Positions 1 through 12,934 of a stretch of DNA of 64,000 nucleotides are shown here, one piece after another. A program made the position numbers and the translations under genes. Position 1 is the first letter of the stretch. The number at the start of each line of letters is the position of its first letter. Under the pieces are notes generated by a model that saw nothing but the letters and a program-made list of their open reading frames with translations, ran no database searches and was not told where the DNA came from. This DNA is from Tubiluchus corallicola (Eukaryota; Priapulida; Priapulimorpha; Priapulimorphida; Tubiluchidae), in NCBI GenBank assembly GCA_030141605.1, contig JAQGDQ010000115.1, positions 466,501-530,500 on the forward strand, read 5' to 3'.

Positions 1-2676
1 TGCGCCACAACTAAAGGGTATATTGAGCATCTTTTGAAAATAAACATACAGCAGCTCTTTTCATCTGAACAGCAAAGAATCCAAGTGCCACGTGGCTTGT
101 TAGTGGCGAATTTTAAATACATCGCAGTATTTCTAGCCTGTAACGCTTTTTTCTTTTTCTGTCAGTGGATAACATTGCACGCTTTACATATTATCATGCA
201 AATGTTGTTCAGAACTAGTGTCGCCGTCTTATAAATTAGTTCGTTAAGTGATAGAAACTAGTATAGTTTTAAAGTGCTTCATTTTGTTAATTTTTTTGTG
301 AATTGCAAGTAAAATTGTATCGAGCTGTCATCGATTAGCTGTGTACGTTGAACAGCTTGCTAAATTATTCGTGTTTGGAAATGAAATCGTGTACGTGATG
401 AAATTACACTAAATAATTGGGCAAATAAATTAAAACTGGTAAACGCGATAGTTCACCATCCTTTCTGAATGAACTTAACTCGATTTGCCTAAATCTTATC
501 AAGTTAATTCTGTTTATTCGTTCATTCGTGCACACGTAAGTGCCTTTAATGAAATAATGTCATTACGCGATACATTTGATAAGCTGTTTTAATGACTGAT
601 TTGCTTATCTCGGCGTTTTTCTTTCGCTGAAAACCGTCAGGCGCTCCGAATTTCGACGAACTTTCCAGCCGACCGGACAGATTGTTTTGAAAACATGAAC
701 TTAGGAAACTGTGCTACGCCGTCTGTACAGTAATTAAATTAATTTGCAACTCGAAAAGCCAGGTCTGCGGAACGTTTTTAACGATGCGTCAAATTAGTGA
801 AAAATGTATTGAAAGTTGACTGGACGGCAACACCCCAGGCAGGTGGTTGACCCTCTCACTTGTTCTAGAAAGTGAAAACATGTCAGATTGTCTGAAAGAT
901 AGTAAAGACGTCGTTTCCTGGGTTTTTGTCGAATTTAAAATGTTACGCTAAATAAACTTTGCGGATGCTAGGCTCTTGTTTGCTCACAGAATGTAAACAC
1001 AATCTAGACTGATAAACCTTTGTGCTTGTATCAAGAGTTTATAAATTGTGTAGAATATGTAATACAGACTTTACCAATGATTAGACTGATGAGGTAAGAG
1101 AGCAAAATACTGGCCAGATGGTCTTATTGAACTTAGGCTTATGAATAAAAGAGTTTGTGCCAAGCAAAAGTGACTGTGTAATTTATGTTTCCTATTTTCC
1201 TAATATTCATTAAATTTATATTACTTCTTGTTTGCAGTCGTACGTTTTTAATTAAATGCACCTTAGGTAGTCGCGTGTTACCCAAATTCAACCTAAAAAA
1301 GACGAATTCCTGTAAATTCTGTAATAGATGGGTTTTGATTTGTGAACCTGTGTAGCTGTTAAGATTCTGATATCAAAAAATCTCATTTGAATTAGTAAAC
1401 GTTCTAAATTAAAATTGCAATCCTAGACCCAAATTCTCGCGTTTTTTTTGCAAATATGGAGAAATTACTATTTTAGAGATGTAGACTATCCGCTAAATTA
1501 AATAAATTCGAAAATTATGTGGACCTAAAATAGATCCCTGCGTGGGATCTTAGTGTTTGTTTCTTGTTTATACTATGCTTTGAATTAAATAAATGATGCA
1601 TACAAGAAGCATAGTATTTATTATCCATTTGAAATGACTATGTTTATGTATAAATAAAAATAAAAATAGTAAACTTAACAAAGAGTATTGCAGACGTCTT
1701 GCACGACATCTTGCAGACGTTGGTGCAAACCATTAACACCGTGCCCGATCACATTTTATTCATAATATTTGAATAAATATTATCATTTCGCTGGCAAGGC
1801 AAACTAAACGTTGCGTTTATACTGATATCTAATTTGAATTTGATTTCCAAATCAGGTGTTATGAGAAATTATTCTGCACACATAACTATTATAATTATGC
1901 TTAACTGGCGCACGGAACACACAATAACTAGGTGAACTTATGTTAACTACCATTTTCAGATTAGTAGCGCGTATGTCAATGCATCACTCGACATGCGTTG
2001 TCCAGCATTAATAGCTTACAGTAATCAAACTTTTGACGATAGAAGGTGCTTATAATTATATGATAATTTACGATCAGCGGGTTGGTTTAGTTTTATTATG
2101 TTTATAAGTGAAAGAGTTCATGGCGCATGAGTAGTGGAGCTTGATTCCGATAATTCTACCATGAATTTGATTTTTTTTATATACAGGCTTTATTCGTCTT
2201 GCCCAATTATGAATATAAAGCGATATGAATATATAGTATAGTTACTCTAGTAATTAATATTCCACCTAATGAACAATTTTAATTAAAGCCACATCCTGAT
2301 GAATCTTTAACATGATATGGCCCCTTGACCAGGACACTCAAAGTGTCAACATAAAAGTACAAGTTGACATATAACAATGACAACAGCTACACAAGAACAA
2401 AGACATTATATATTTTTAAGTGAATTGGATTGATTTGATTAATTGTATTGATTTTTTTCTTTCTGTGTTCACACTTGTGTTTTTATCTGCTAATCATTTG
2501 TGTTTTTTACGTATTTGTATCCTTTTGATATGATATTAAATGTGATATCCTTTTAAATGTGTTAACAAAAGCCTCTCCAAAAATATGTTCGGTAGTTCTA
2601 GTAATTCTTTGTCACTTTCTCTCTTTTTTTGTTTGTCTGACGAAGTACCACAATGGTAGTTTGATAAGATAGATAG
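1..2676. other. Non-coding stretch, no gene recognised
   Basis: AT-rich sequence without a convincing ORF; the longest is a 66-codon frame near the left edge with no recognisable features. An E-box-containing CACGTGGCT lies at 89-97. A short inverted repeat occurs at about 1570-1620, with 11 bp arms (atactatgctt and its complement) around a ~28 nt spacer. It could be intron or intergenic DNA of a gene outside the window. Confidence 0.6.
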
Positions 2677-3165
2677 CAAAAAAAGTTAGAAAGATATAAG
2701 AAGAGTGCTAAGCGTCTCGTGTAATTAACAAAATCACTTTAAAGTTGCAGCCATTTCACGCTTGGCGCTCCTGTTTTGAATGCCAATTCTTCCACCAATG
2801 ACGTCGTTTATCGACTGAAGAAAAGCGGCCCACTGTCAATTTCCGTCAAAAGTATAATAAGTTTTTGCAAAAATATTGGATAACCAATAATGTGATATTT
2901 TTGTATAAACGTATTAGGTAAGCTGCAGAAGTTTGAATTAGTGTAAACTGCGTGCGCTTATGAAAAGCCACGAAGTCCACCAGTTACGTCATAATTTTCA
3001 AGTGAATCGCGGCAACCGCCATGCCTGAAAATTTCTATACAGCTGCAGTATAAATTAACTTTATGGTTTATAGACAGTTTTTTGCAAATTTCTTTATTAT
3101 ATTTTCTAAGTTCATGTGACAACAGTAAAATAAACCCAATGTGCTAAATGGCTTGTCCTTTCTAT
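2677..3165 (+). repeat. Dispersed repeat, copy 1 (unidentified family)
   Basis: This ~490 bp block aligns along its length, in the same orientation, with 63034-63545 at the other end of the window. Two stretches of about 30 bp are identical in both copies: one containing ctgtcaatttccgtcaaaag and one containing ggtaagctgcagaagtttga. The rest carries substitutions and small indels. Similarity fades near 2677 and after the shared gcttgtcctt at about 3160. I see no ORF and no clear terminal inverted repeats. A non-autonomous transposable element is the simplest reading; the class is unknown. Confidence 0.85.
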
Positions 3166-4588
3166 TGCTTTAAAACTCGCAAAACAGCTCGACCACGCAC
3201 TTGTGGCGCCAAGTCGACGACCTCTTTGCATTCTTGATCTTCTCAATTTGCACATTCTCTAGTTAATTAGCGAGCATTAATTGATTAATTATTGCGAGTA
3301 ATTATTATTGCAGCTGGGGTTTTGGCATGTAAATGTTATATCAAGTTCTATTAAGGATTTCAACTTACTGTGAAAGCCTGCATCAAGTAGGGATCACGGT
3401 GCAATATATAATGGTAACAAAGTAATTAATTGTTTGGGGTAAAAGGACATTTGTTGCGCAACAAGTCGCGAGAGAAGACTCTACGTCTGAACGCGCCATA
3501 ATTTAGGGTAAACGGACATTTGATTGTCTCTGCAAAAAACAAACTTTGATATTTGGAGTACCCTAAGAACAAGGGCAAAAAGTCATTAGGTTGTGTGAAG
3601 TTGAAAGGACACACGGGCATTTAGTTAGTTGAGGTAAAATAAAATTTAGTTGATAAATGCTTGTTTTACTCGTCGGGTCGGAAACTTATACAAGTAATAA
3701 TTGCTGATTAAAATAGTAGTGTCACTTCACATTAAATAGAACTCATAGATAAAATTCATAATTATAACTGACCCAGTGTGTATCTGACAGCATCGATGTT
3801 ATCTGAATTGGTTTGTGACAGCAGGTCGTAAGACCAACGATCGAGGAAACAGAAATGGGACATCACCGTACCTCTGTTGTTCGTTTACTGGCTGCTCTGG
3901 TCTGTGTCTCTGCAAAATTACTCAGAAAGTACTCATTTGAGGGATATATTATTTTATTGCAGCTTGCTGTCGAGATATGGTAAGCGATGAACTGTTTTTA
4001 GATTTTCGACAGCTTTAGGAAATAGGTACTTTATGATTCCTGGGGTTGACCGTTATTGCTATTGTTATAACACAATTCATTCACTTGCCTGTTACTTGAA
4101 GCACGCCGCCTTGCGTCGTTTGTATGACACGCGCGTTAACTTAGGGCAAGTTCACGTAGAGGACGCCACAGTAGACGCGTAACGTAGCATCACTTGACCC
4201 ACGTAAGTTGCACGTCATGATAAATATCTGCTTTCCCCCCTCCCCCCCCCCCCGGTTACTAGAATGTTTAGCAAATTTTCGTGCTGATTGCATAAGAAAC
4301 TTTTCACTGATTAGTCCGATTTCCCGCTAATTTTCCGGACGCCTTGTACGACCTTCAGCCCGACTCGGTCAAAGAGAAAATGACGCGCCAGGTGTTTCAC
4401 TCAGGTCCCAGATTGACTGGCATTGGCTTTTAGCTAAATGAGATTTCCTCAGTTGTGATTGATGAAGGCAATTTTTCTTTCTTTTCACATGGCGTCTGCG
4501 CGTAAGAGTCACAGTGTTGTGACGTCATGGCTGTATTGCTGCTGCTTGGATTTTTATGATAACTTCTTTTGTAAGCTAAAAGTTTCTT

Positions 4589-4593
<5 letters not shown>
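3166..4593. other. Non-coding stretch with poly-C tract and short degenerate repeats
   Basis: No gene is seen. A block beginning gggtaaa(a/c)ggacatttg occurs at about 3438 and again at about 3507, with a weaker related block near 3603, so a ~70 bp motif is imperfectly repeated. A run of C interrupted by one T lies at 4235-4253. Confidence 0.55.
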
Positions 4594-4930
<337 letters not shown>

Positions 4931-5735
4931 TTTTATTTAACTTCTACATTTGGCTAGCAATTAACATAAGCACAAATAGTTTTTGGCAGACTGTAAAAAT
5001 CAGTTCTACAACTGCATAACAGAGATTATTATTACTTCGCTTTTACCCTAAATACCACGCGGCAGGCAGGGCAACGGCAGATACCATTTTTAAACTCTTA
5101 GGTAAGACCCCGCCACGAACTTCTCGACTTCCCAGACGTGTTACCATCGTTTGGCACCACATTATATGTGTCAGCGGCACTAGTTGGATAAATTTAGATT
5201 TAATTTGACTTTGATAAAATTTGACAATTTATTAAACTAAGTAATACGGCCATATTAGTTATAATGGCACAAAACTAGCTATTCTCTTTGTCCCAGGTGA
5301 AATATACACAAAAAAAGTGACAGTGAATGGAATTTTCTAGACGTTTGGGAAAGTTCCTAAACACCAAACAAACATTAGAATAAAAGAAACATAACTGACA
5401 TGATTCAAAATATACATTAAGTGATAATGTAAGAGTAAAGAAATATTGGCCAAGTCTTAAATGAAGTTTGTTGCTTTGCTATTTAAAGAACTAGTCAGCC
5501 AACTTGGTTTCTGTTCTCCCTTGATGTTTGTTTGTAATGTGTAACGTGATTTCAACGTTCCGTTCAATATAATTTTAAGTTCTTGTAGCTACAATTTATT
5601 AGCGTTTCGGTGACTAACATGCAAACTCAATAACTCTTCTTTATTGCACTTGACTCTAGTGCGTTGTCACTTGAAAATAGGCAAGTTTCATCTCTGCTTG
5701 ACGGCAGCACTTATTTTTCCACCAAAACTATGTGA
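4931..5735. other. Non-coding stretch
   Basis: AT-rich, with no ORF, repeat or RNA gene that I can support. Confidence 0.55.
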
Positions 5736-5990
5736 AAAGTGACAAAGTTTGTATATGACAGGAATACACCAGAATTTGTTGTACCTTTTAATGAACAGGA
5801 AGTGTTTGTTAATTTAGGATTTTTAAGCAGGATTGCGCCAAAGTGTTGGAATAAACTACCAATTAAAATTAAAGAATGCTCAAATTTAAATTTTTTAAAA
5901 GGAAACTAAAAACACATCTTATTAAGCTGTATTCTAATGTAAAAGTGATGACTGTTTTGTAGATTTCTTTGATTTATAGATATCGTGTTA
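5736..5990 (+). mobile_element. Decayed 3' end of a non-LTR retrotransposon (LINE) ORF2
   Basis: Plus-strand translation from 5736 gives a short open segment carrying the signature found at the C-terminus of many LINE reverse-transcriptase ORFs: an Arg-rich start, then IAPKCWNKLPIKIKECSNL, then after a one-base frame change at about 5895 FKRKLKTHLIKL. The order W-N-x-L-P-x-x-I-K, S-x-L, F-K-x-x-L-K-T-x-L is the basis of the call. The frame change and an upstream stop show that it is dead. The body of the element is absent (5' truncation is usual for LINEs). What follows to about 5990 is probably its 3' UTR. The clade cannot be assigned from this fragment. Confidence 0.75.
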
Positions 5991-8900
5991 TAGTTTTTTA
6001 GTACTTCTATCTAAATATTTTTAATTTGTACAGTGCCGTTCAAAAAATTATTGAAAAAGTGGGCGCCGAATACGTTATTATTAAACCCCCGATATTGAGA
6101 CACGTAATCAAATTTTTCTTGGAAAAAAGAGAATAAACTGCACTATTCTTTTTAAAAAAGTGAATCACGGGAATGTAAAGCTATCTAACTTTAGCTCTTT
6201 GGGTTTTTATATTTAGCATCATAAACGCATGCATGCGTGATGATAATTATGCGCTGCTTTTATTAATGGAATTGTCAAATTTACCACGTGACCACTTCTT
6301 TCAAGTTCAAGTGGTCAAACGTGTCTTCAAATGTTTACGCTTCTACTCTTGATTTATTATGCCCTGCTGTTTTCTTTCCTGCTAGTGGATTTCTTGCACC
6401 CCTTTGTTTGTGAGGCTGTGTAATTTACCTAGGTCAACAAACTGAATGGGTGCAGAAGACAATGGAAAGTTTAAATGATACACCTCTAGCTGAAGAGGCA
6501 AAGGGTCAAGGATTGAATTTGTGTACTGATTACTTTCCACTCTATTTGGATTCCCGCTGCTTGGTCGAGCTTTGTGTTTGACTGTGAATGAGCTAGTACC
6601 TATGTTACTTCCCGCATATAAAGTAATTTAAATATCAACTTTTGGAGGAATTTGGGTGATATTCTCTTGACCACTTAGAATTCGCTGACTTGATAAATTC
6701 CTTAGGATATGTTCCGGGCCGAAGTGAACTAATCCTGTTTACTAAAACAGAAGATCATTCTTTTACGTTTCCGACTTATTATGGGCAAAATCGTAAAAAA
6801 CTGATCTCATTTAGGTACTTTCTAATTTAAACAACGTGAGCTCTAGTTAGTATATGGATAAGTGAGCACTGGAGTGATGCAGCTTCTTCCGTGTGTATTC
6901 TTATGCAGCCCCGCTGTTCTAGCTCCCGATTCGAATAATGGAATAAATCTTGTAATTATTCTGTACTCATTAATTGTTTCTGGAATGGTGCTGATATCGT
7001 AATCAATCACCTTAATACTACAAAGACCTTCTTTCCTCACTTTAAACGTTCATTTTTTGCAAAGATTTCCGACTCGCCGGCTCAAGGAGCGCGTACGCAA
7101 GCGCACTCGCGTAATCTGAATAGTGCGCATGTGCGAACATTGGCGCGTTGTCTGGATTTACTTTGTTGTTTTGTGTAAAGGTGACAGGTGTACGCTATCC
7201 TAGGTATTGATTACTACTAGCACAGCTCATTTTGGTTTCCATGTATGCTTCAACACGCTTATTTGTGTGCTGAAGTCGTTTTCAAGTTGCGCGTCTTTTA
7301 CCTAGTTCAGTGAACTGAATCTCTGAACGTGTTTCTGCTTCCAGGGCTGATCCACGTAACCTCTAAATGTTAAAAGCCATTTTGGTTTAATGGCTAAAAC
7401 AGTAAAATTGTTTACGCCATGTAATAATTCTCATTACTGGTGTCAAATATACCATCCAGACATGATTGTCCTACTAAGAATAAATGGAGTGGTTACTGGT
7501 TGAATATTATTTTCTCTCAGGCTGTCACCACAGTGAATCTAAAAGTAATTGTATTTTTACCAAATGCCATAATTATGGGAATAATAAGAAGTAGGAGCTA
7601 TGGCTGCGTAATTACAATAATCATCTATGAGAGGGAATTGACATTTCATAACAAAATTCTAACATAGCCTTCAAATGTATGCGTACCGTTCAGAAATAGT
7701 CTTCAACAGGTGATAACTTGTGAAGGGCAGTTGCTCACCAGAATTGCTTCCCGATTTTTACTACATGTATTTTATGATTTGAGTAAGTCTTGCGACTTCT
7801 GTTCTACTTAGTTTGGCTTAATTAGTCAAAATACGGACTTTAGTAAGATCGCCACCTGCCGGGGAATTCGGTGAACGTTGGGTCAATGCTCTCTATTCGT
7901 GACTGGAAGATTAAAAAACTAATGCAAAATAGAAAACAACCATCAAAGATTCCATTCAAATACTTCAGTAGATTCTAATTTTTTAAATCGTTACTCATCT
8001 GGATGTTGCTCTTGTTGTTCTTATTGAGGATGACCTTTTGAAAAATGCGATGATTCACAACGGATCATCAAGAAATCTTACACGAATATGCTTGAACAAG
8101 TTTTGCATTGATTGACGAAGACAGATCTTCAATCCTCCAATTTTAATTCAAGATGGTAGCGATAACATGATTTTCGAAAAAAATTCAGGCTCCGCCAGTT
8201 TGCAACGGATCATCATGAAACTTTATAGAAATGCACTACAGTCCTTATTTTGATTAATTAAAGCCAAACTCTAAGCAGATGAGAATTTTACATCGGCTAA
8301 CAGAGCTAGTCCCTTGACCAATAGTTTGACTTGAATTTGTTAGAGTAAATGGGAGCGAAGACCGACGAAGGGAATAATAATGTGCTACCTAACTTGTACA
8401 AGCAGCAACACAATTTGCACTCTCTTTCACAACTCCTCCATCGGTCCGCCCTAATGACGTAACGGCGCTTAATGAATACCAGGGCTGTTTATCCTTTCCT
8501 GTTGACACTATGGCATTTTATGTCGATATCTGTCTACAAAACATTGATTTCATCTCACTCGCCTGTCATAAAACTAAATAATATGAGAAGATTTTTATCG
8601 AATTTCTACGAGGGTAATGTCTTTGTGCATATAACAGGGCCGCACTGCGCATACAATATTATTTTAATCGATGTGTAGCAAACTGCAGATGACTGAAATG
8701 GATCAAGTTGACCAATGGAACAAAGCGAAGTAAAATTTTTAACTGAAAAGTTTTTGACACACTGTCAATGTTGCTAAAACTCGAAACCCGAAACTCGTAC
8801 CCTGAATAGTACTGGTGACCAGATTTTGAGGGTCTGACTAACGAACTATTAAATTGATTGGGATCTGCAGAGGGAGCCAAGCATTGGAGCACAAGAATAA

Positions 8901-10224
8901 GGTACTCAACAGGACTCGCAACCAAAACTGAATTAAAATACGGTAGTTTCAACTTGGCAGGAATCATTGTAGAACAATTTAAATCTGGATTCGGAACCAA
9001 ATTAGATTGGTTCCTTCCATTTCGCATATGTCCACTGATTTTACTTTTTATAATTTTACATGCCTTCGCACTAACATTGATGAAAATAACAAGAAGATGT
9101 ATTTCCGAATTTGATATCAGCATTCATTATTCTTGAGAATTCTCTGAAAATAATGAATCATTGCTTGTTATTTTTATACTCGTGTAATGCCATTTGCTTT
9201 AATGAGGACACGAAAAGCAATGCATTAAAACGCAAACCAAACGACTAGCATTTCACATTCGTTTTAAGCAAGTTGCAAATTATACAGTGAAAACCTCAGA
9301 TCTGACGGCACAGAACTAAATGTTCTCATTTGATTATTGCAGGTGATAAACTCGTAACTTAGCTTTACAAAAAAAAACAATGATTAATATTTTCATGGTG
9401 AGTGGGGGGAGGGGCAACAACGGAAACAATTTCGCGAAGAGTGTTAACTTTTTTTTACAAACGAGTAACATATTTACAACTCGCTGCAAACATCATAAAG
9501 AAGCAACATTCTGTAACACGCCACAAACAGTTTTACAACGACTTGTAGAACAATCAAATTGTAAAAAGCCTAGAAATTAATTTATGTAGGAAGAAGTCTA
9601 CTGAGAACGTGAATCTGAGAATTTTAGTGAAAATTTATTCCTTTGAACTAGTTTAAGTTTTCGCGCAATCCGCTTTGTTTCTATGATGCAATTTTTGCAT
9701 TTTCTTTCTGAATTTTGCCGCTGCCTGATTGTGAGCGTCTTCCGTTACTCACCAAAAGCCGTCTTAATCCAAGATGATCGTTCTAAGCCTGTGTTTTTTT
9801 TTTGTTGAGTCTCCCGATATTTAAAACTTTTCCGTGACTGATTACATCAAAGAAAAATCGTATGACATCACATCTGTTAGCTACAGTAACCAGTTACCCC
9901 TGGTCGTTATAGAGAACTCAGAGAAAAGATGATAATCATAATGTGGTGACAAGTGACATGGTGACAAGTGAGAGTGAATTTTATGTTATGCTTGTGATGT
10001 TCAGTTTCCTAAATTTTTGTTTATTAATCAGTTGTTATCACGTCGTTAAATGCCCCTCTTACGGGGCCTTTTCCCAAAATTACCTATTCATGACCCAATT
10101 ACAAGTCACCTCGAATAATTTTTAGCTGATCAATTAGAGTGCTGCAAGTCCCAGTGCTTGTTTTAAAAGTTCAAAATGCTGAATCCTTAATAATAGTTAA
10201 TAATGGACTGTAATACTATTGATA
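5991..10224. other. Non-coding stretch, no gene recognised
   Basis: Only short anonymous ORFs. The longest is a 154-codon minus-strand frame at 8659-9123 that overlaps a 92-codon plus-strand frame and has no recognisable motif. A CpG-rich patch at 7070-7150 contains tgcgcatgtgcg. A 14 bp imperfect direct duplication (ggtgacaagtga) lies at 9945-9970. Confidence 0.55.
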
Positions 10225-10330
10225 CCCATTTGTTTGTTTGTTTGCGTGTTTGTATGTATGTATCTATGTTTTTTGTTTCTTTTTTTTTGTTTGTTGGTTT
10301 GTTTGTTTGTTTGTTGGTTGGTTTATCTAT
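10225..10330. repeat. Degenerate GTTT/GTAT tetranucleotide repeat
   Basis: Runs of tttg, tatg and ttggt units; simple-sequence DNA. Confidence 0.8.
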
Positions 10331-10424
10331 TCGTCAGTTCATTTTAAAAAAACTGCAAAAATGTCATTGTAGCTTTGATTGTTACAAGACATGCGCATCG
10401 ATTGTATCGTGCGGATTAACCTAT

Positions 10425-10435
10425 TGCGCATGCGC
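10425..10435. promoter_or_regulatory. NRF1-type palindrome TGCGCATGCGC
   Basis: Exact match to the core of the NRF1 (nuclear respiratory factor 1) consensus. A second exact copy is at 16982-16992. NRF1 is conserved across animals, so a binding site is plausible, but no gene is seen beside it. Confidence 0.35.
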
Positions 10436-11004
10436 CGTACTAAGTAAAAACTGACGTCATATTGAATTTTCCATTATTTTTATGTAGATTAAATGATTTT
10501 TTGCCTCTCAGTTCTCATTTTCCACATAATGGAAAGAATCCTAGCTAGTCGCCCCTTTATATGTTTTCTTCCACAAGATTTCCGGGTTTTCCTGAAAATC
10601 CCCTGAATCCATTTGTATGGCTTCATGTGCCGTTGATGATTGTAAACTAATCCCGGATTACCGTGGAAATTATTGCTACGTTATACCCGCCAGCTTTTTC
10701 TATACTATTCTTTGTTCGCCTTGTGACAAAAGGTATTTTATACACGCCTGGTGACGAAGCGTCGTCTGAAGCGCACGCTGAACACAAAAGACATGGCGTC
10801 TCTCCTTTAAAAACGAATTTTAATGGCAGTTCTAATTCACGCTTCCATTTTTAAGAGTTGATTAAGAGTTTGATTGTTGCGCATTGATTCATCCAACGCG
10901 CATTTTACACGTATAACGCGTTCATACATTTACACTGTTTTTTTGTATAGGACTATCTTTAAGGTAAGGGGGACAGCTAAATAGTTCAGTTCACTGTGTA
11001 CTCA

Positions 11005-11070
11005 GCGACGAAGTTAAGCAACACCGAGACTAATAGTAAATAGATGGGTGACTCCAATCTGGTGTATATT
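11005..11070 (+). pseudogene. 5S rRNA-like sequence (degenerate; pseudogene or 5S-derived SINE head)
   Basis: The stretch reads gaagttaagcaac, then an intervening segment with cgag and tagtaaatagatgggtgac, ending ctggtgta. In metazoan 5S rRNA the same elements come in the same order and nearly the same spacing (box A region GAAGNTAAGCA, about 23 nt, GATGGGNGACC, then CCTGG). These are the TFIIIA internal-control regions. The 5' third and the 3' closing stem are not recognisable, so it is unlikely to be a working 5S gene. Confidence 0.6.
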
Positions 11071-11085
11071 TGCATCCGAATGTGG

Positions 11086-12934
11086 CTAAGATATCCTTAC
11101 TCGTTCGGCGTCTCAACTTAGAGGGTTAACCTCTATTATAAGTCATGTTCATGCAGAATCACAGGTACTGTCACACAAAATCATCTCAGTGGTAAAAAAA
11201 TCATCATCAAAATACCTGATATTTTTTTTGTCTGACTGCGAGTTATTCTGTCAATTGTCCAAAAGCCATTTTTAAAGTTTTTTCAATTTCAATAATTTTG
11301 TTTTTGTTTTGTTGTTGTTGTTTGTTTTTAGTATTATATTGTATCCTGCTGGCGATTGTGCAACTGTTTATTTATTAATTTTGACTGTTGTTTATTATTT
11401 ATTACAGTGTCTGTGTAAATAGACTCACTTTGTTTTTTCTTCCAGTCAATCCTCAATATCTTGTTATCGTTTCAAGGTTACTATGGATTTTCAAGTTTTT
11501 CCCACCTGCTTTTTCGTGACTTTCTGCCTGCTGCTTGGTCATAATGTTGGACGGTCGAGTGTAAAAGCTAAAAGGTGGCGCCCTTTAGACTCTCCATCGT
11601 AATATTTGTGTCAAAAGAATTTTCTATATGACTAGTTATTACCTGATTTGTCACACATTTTGTTTTTCTATTCTTACCACGTTCTTACTCAGAGTGACTG
11701 ATAGTTTCATTGTTCCTTTTGATCAATTTAACAGGTTGATCTGTGGCAAATGTATTCTAAAAATGTAGTGCGCGCTGAGTTAATCTTTCATTGCTCTCTA
11801 TGATGTGCCAGATTTAGCAGCCGTTACGTTCTCAGCCACACTAGTTTACGTCGGTTAATTCCTTAATGCGATTATAATCCTACATATTTGTCCATGTTCA
11901 GATTTAATCATTTAAGACCCGGGGCGCTTGCGTAACATACATACGGCTCGCAGGCGAGGGCTGAAATCATTCCATAACTCACGGGATTGAGAGCGCTCGA
12001 TTTTTGTACATTCACATATGAGCAGGAAGTCAAATTTGCACTGATTCTTTTGAAAACATCTACCACGTATTAAAAGCAAACAGTTATCATATCTAAACAA
12101 GCGTCCGTGGTCAAATTGTTTGCTTTGCGGCTACCGTAAGCCTAAAATGTCTCTATTTCGGCTGCATTGTGTTCGTTGGCTGATTACATTGCGAATGATT
12201 TGAACTTGAATGTCAAGCGAAACTAATAGCCAAGTTGTTGATAAAATTAGGTTGATTGTGTACGACTAAGTGGCCTTTAACCTGAATTGACATAATCTGT
12301 TGCAGTAGCAGGCCCTCTGCTGATAATGGGTTGGCCTAGCTAGAGTTTGTCTGTTTAGAATATTTAAGTGGTTGAGTATTACTTGACACTGACTGATTAA
12401 TTGACTGACCGACTGGAACCGCCTCACTGACCGATAAGTTAGCCCTATGGTGGTTTTTTAAAAGTAAGTGACGCTATTGTGCTCTTATATTACTTGTGTA
12501 TGATGTTTGTAGACATGTTTTTAGATAATGTTATTTATCTTGGTGTAAAAACGAACATACTTCATGACTAACCCATTAACTAAACTACTTTCTATCTAAG
12601 CTGGATGTACGCAGACTGACTTGTCCAGTTAGTCTTTGCCATATCCACGATAGCCAATTCGCCTAACAACCGACTGCTTCCGACAGCTTAACTGAGTGAC
12701 TGACTGGCTGACTCATTGCCTGACAAACTAACTTTTCGGTTGACTGCGTGGCTGGTACACACACTGCTGCTAGCGTTTTTGCCCGTTAGTAGTAAAGTTC
12801 AAAATAAACTTAAAATATTGAATGTTAAATTCATATTAATGAGCCAGTTTGATCTGATCAGCAATCAAACCTCAAAAATACATGTACACATGATGTGCAC
12901 GTTCTAATATTGGACAAATTTTGTTATTTTTCAG
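11086..12934. other. Non-coding stretch
   Basis: No gene recognised. Degenerate CTGA/GACT tetranucleotide clusters occur at about 12385-12430 and 12690-12725, like those near 18400. Confidence 0.5.

Noticed and set aside
4235-4253. Poly-C tracts (also 14806-14816 and 38782-38792) as possible i-motif or G4 elements
   Set aside because: Single homopolymer runs, common in such genomes, with no associated gene.
8985-9010. tRNA B-box-like sequence on the minus strand
   Set aside because: The T-loop motif has an extra base and no A-box or cloverleaf can be built around it.
8659-9136. 154-codon minus-strand ORF with an overlapping plus-strand ORF
   Set aside because: Length is near what chance allows, composition is unremarkable, and there are no motifs or splice context.
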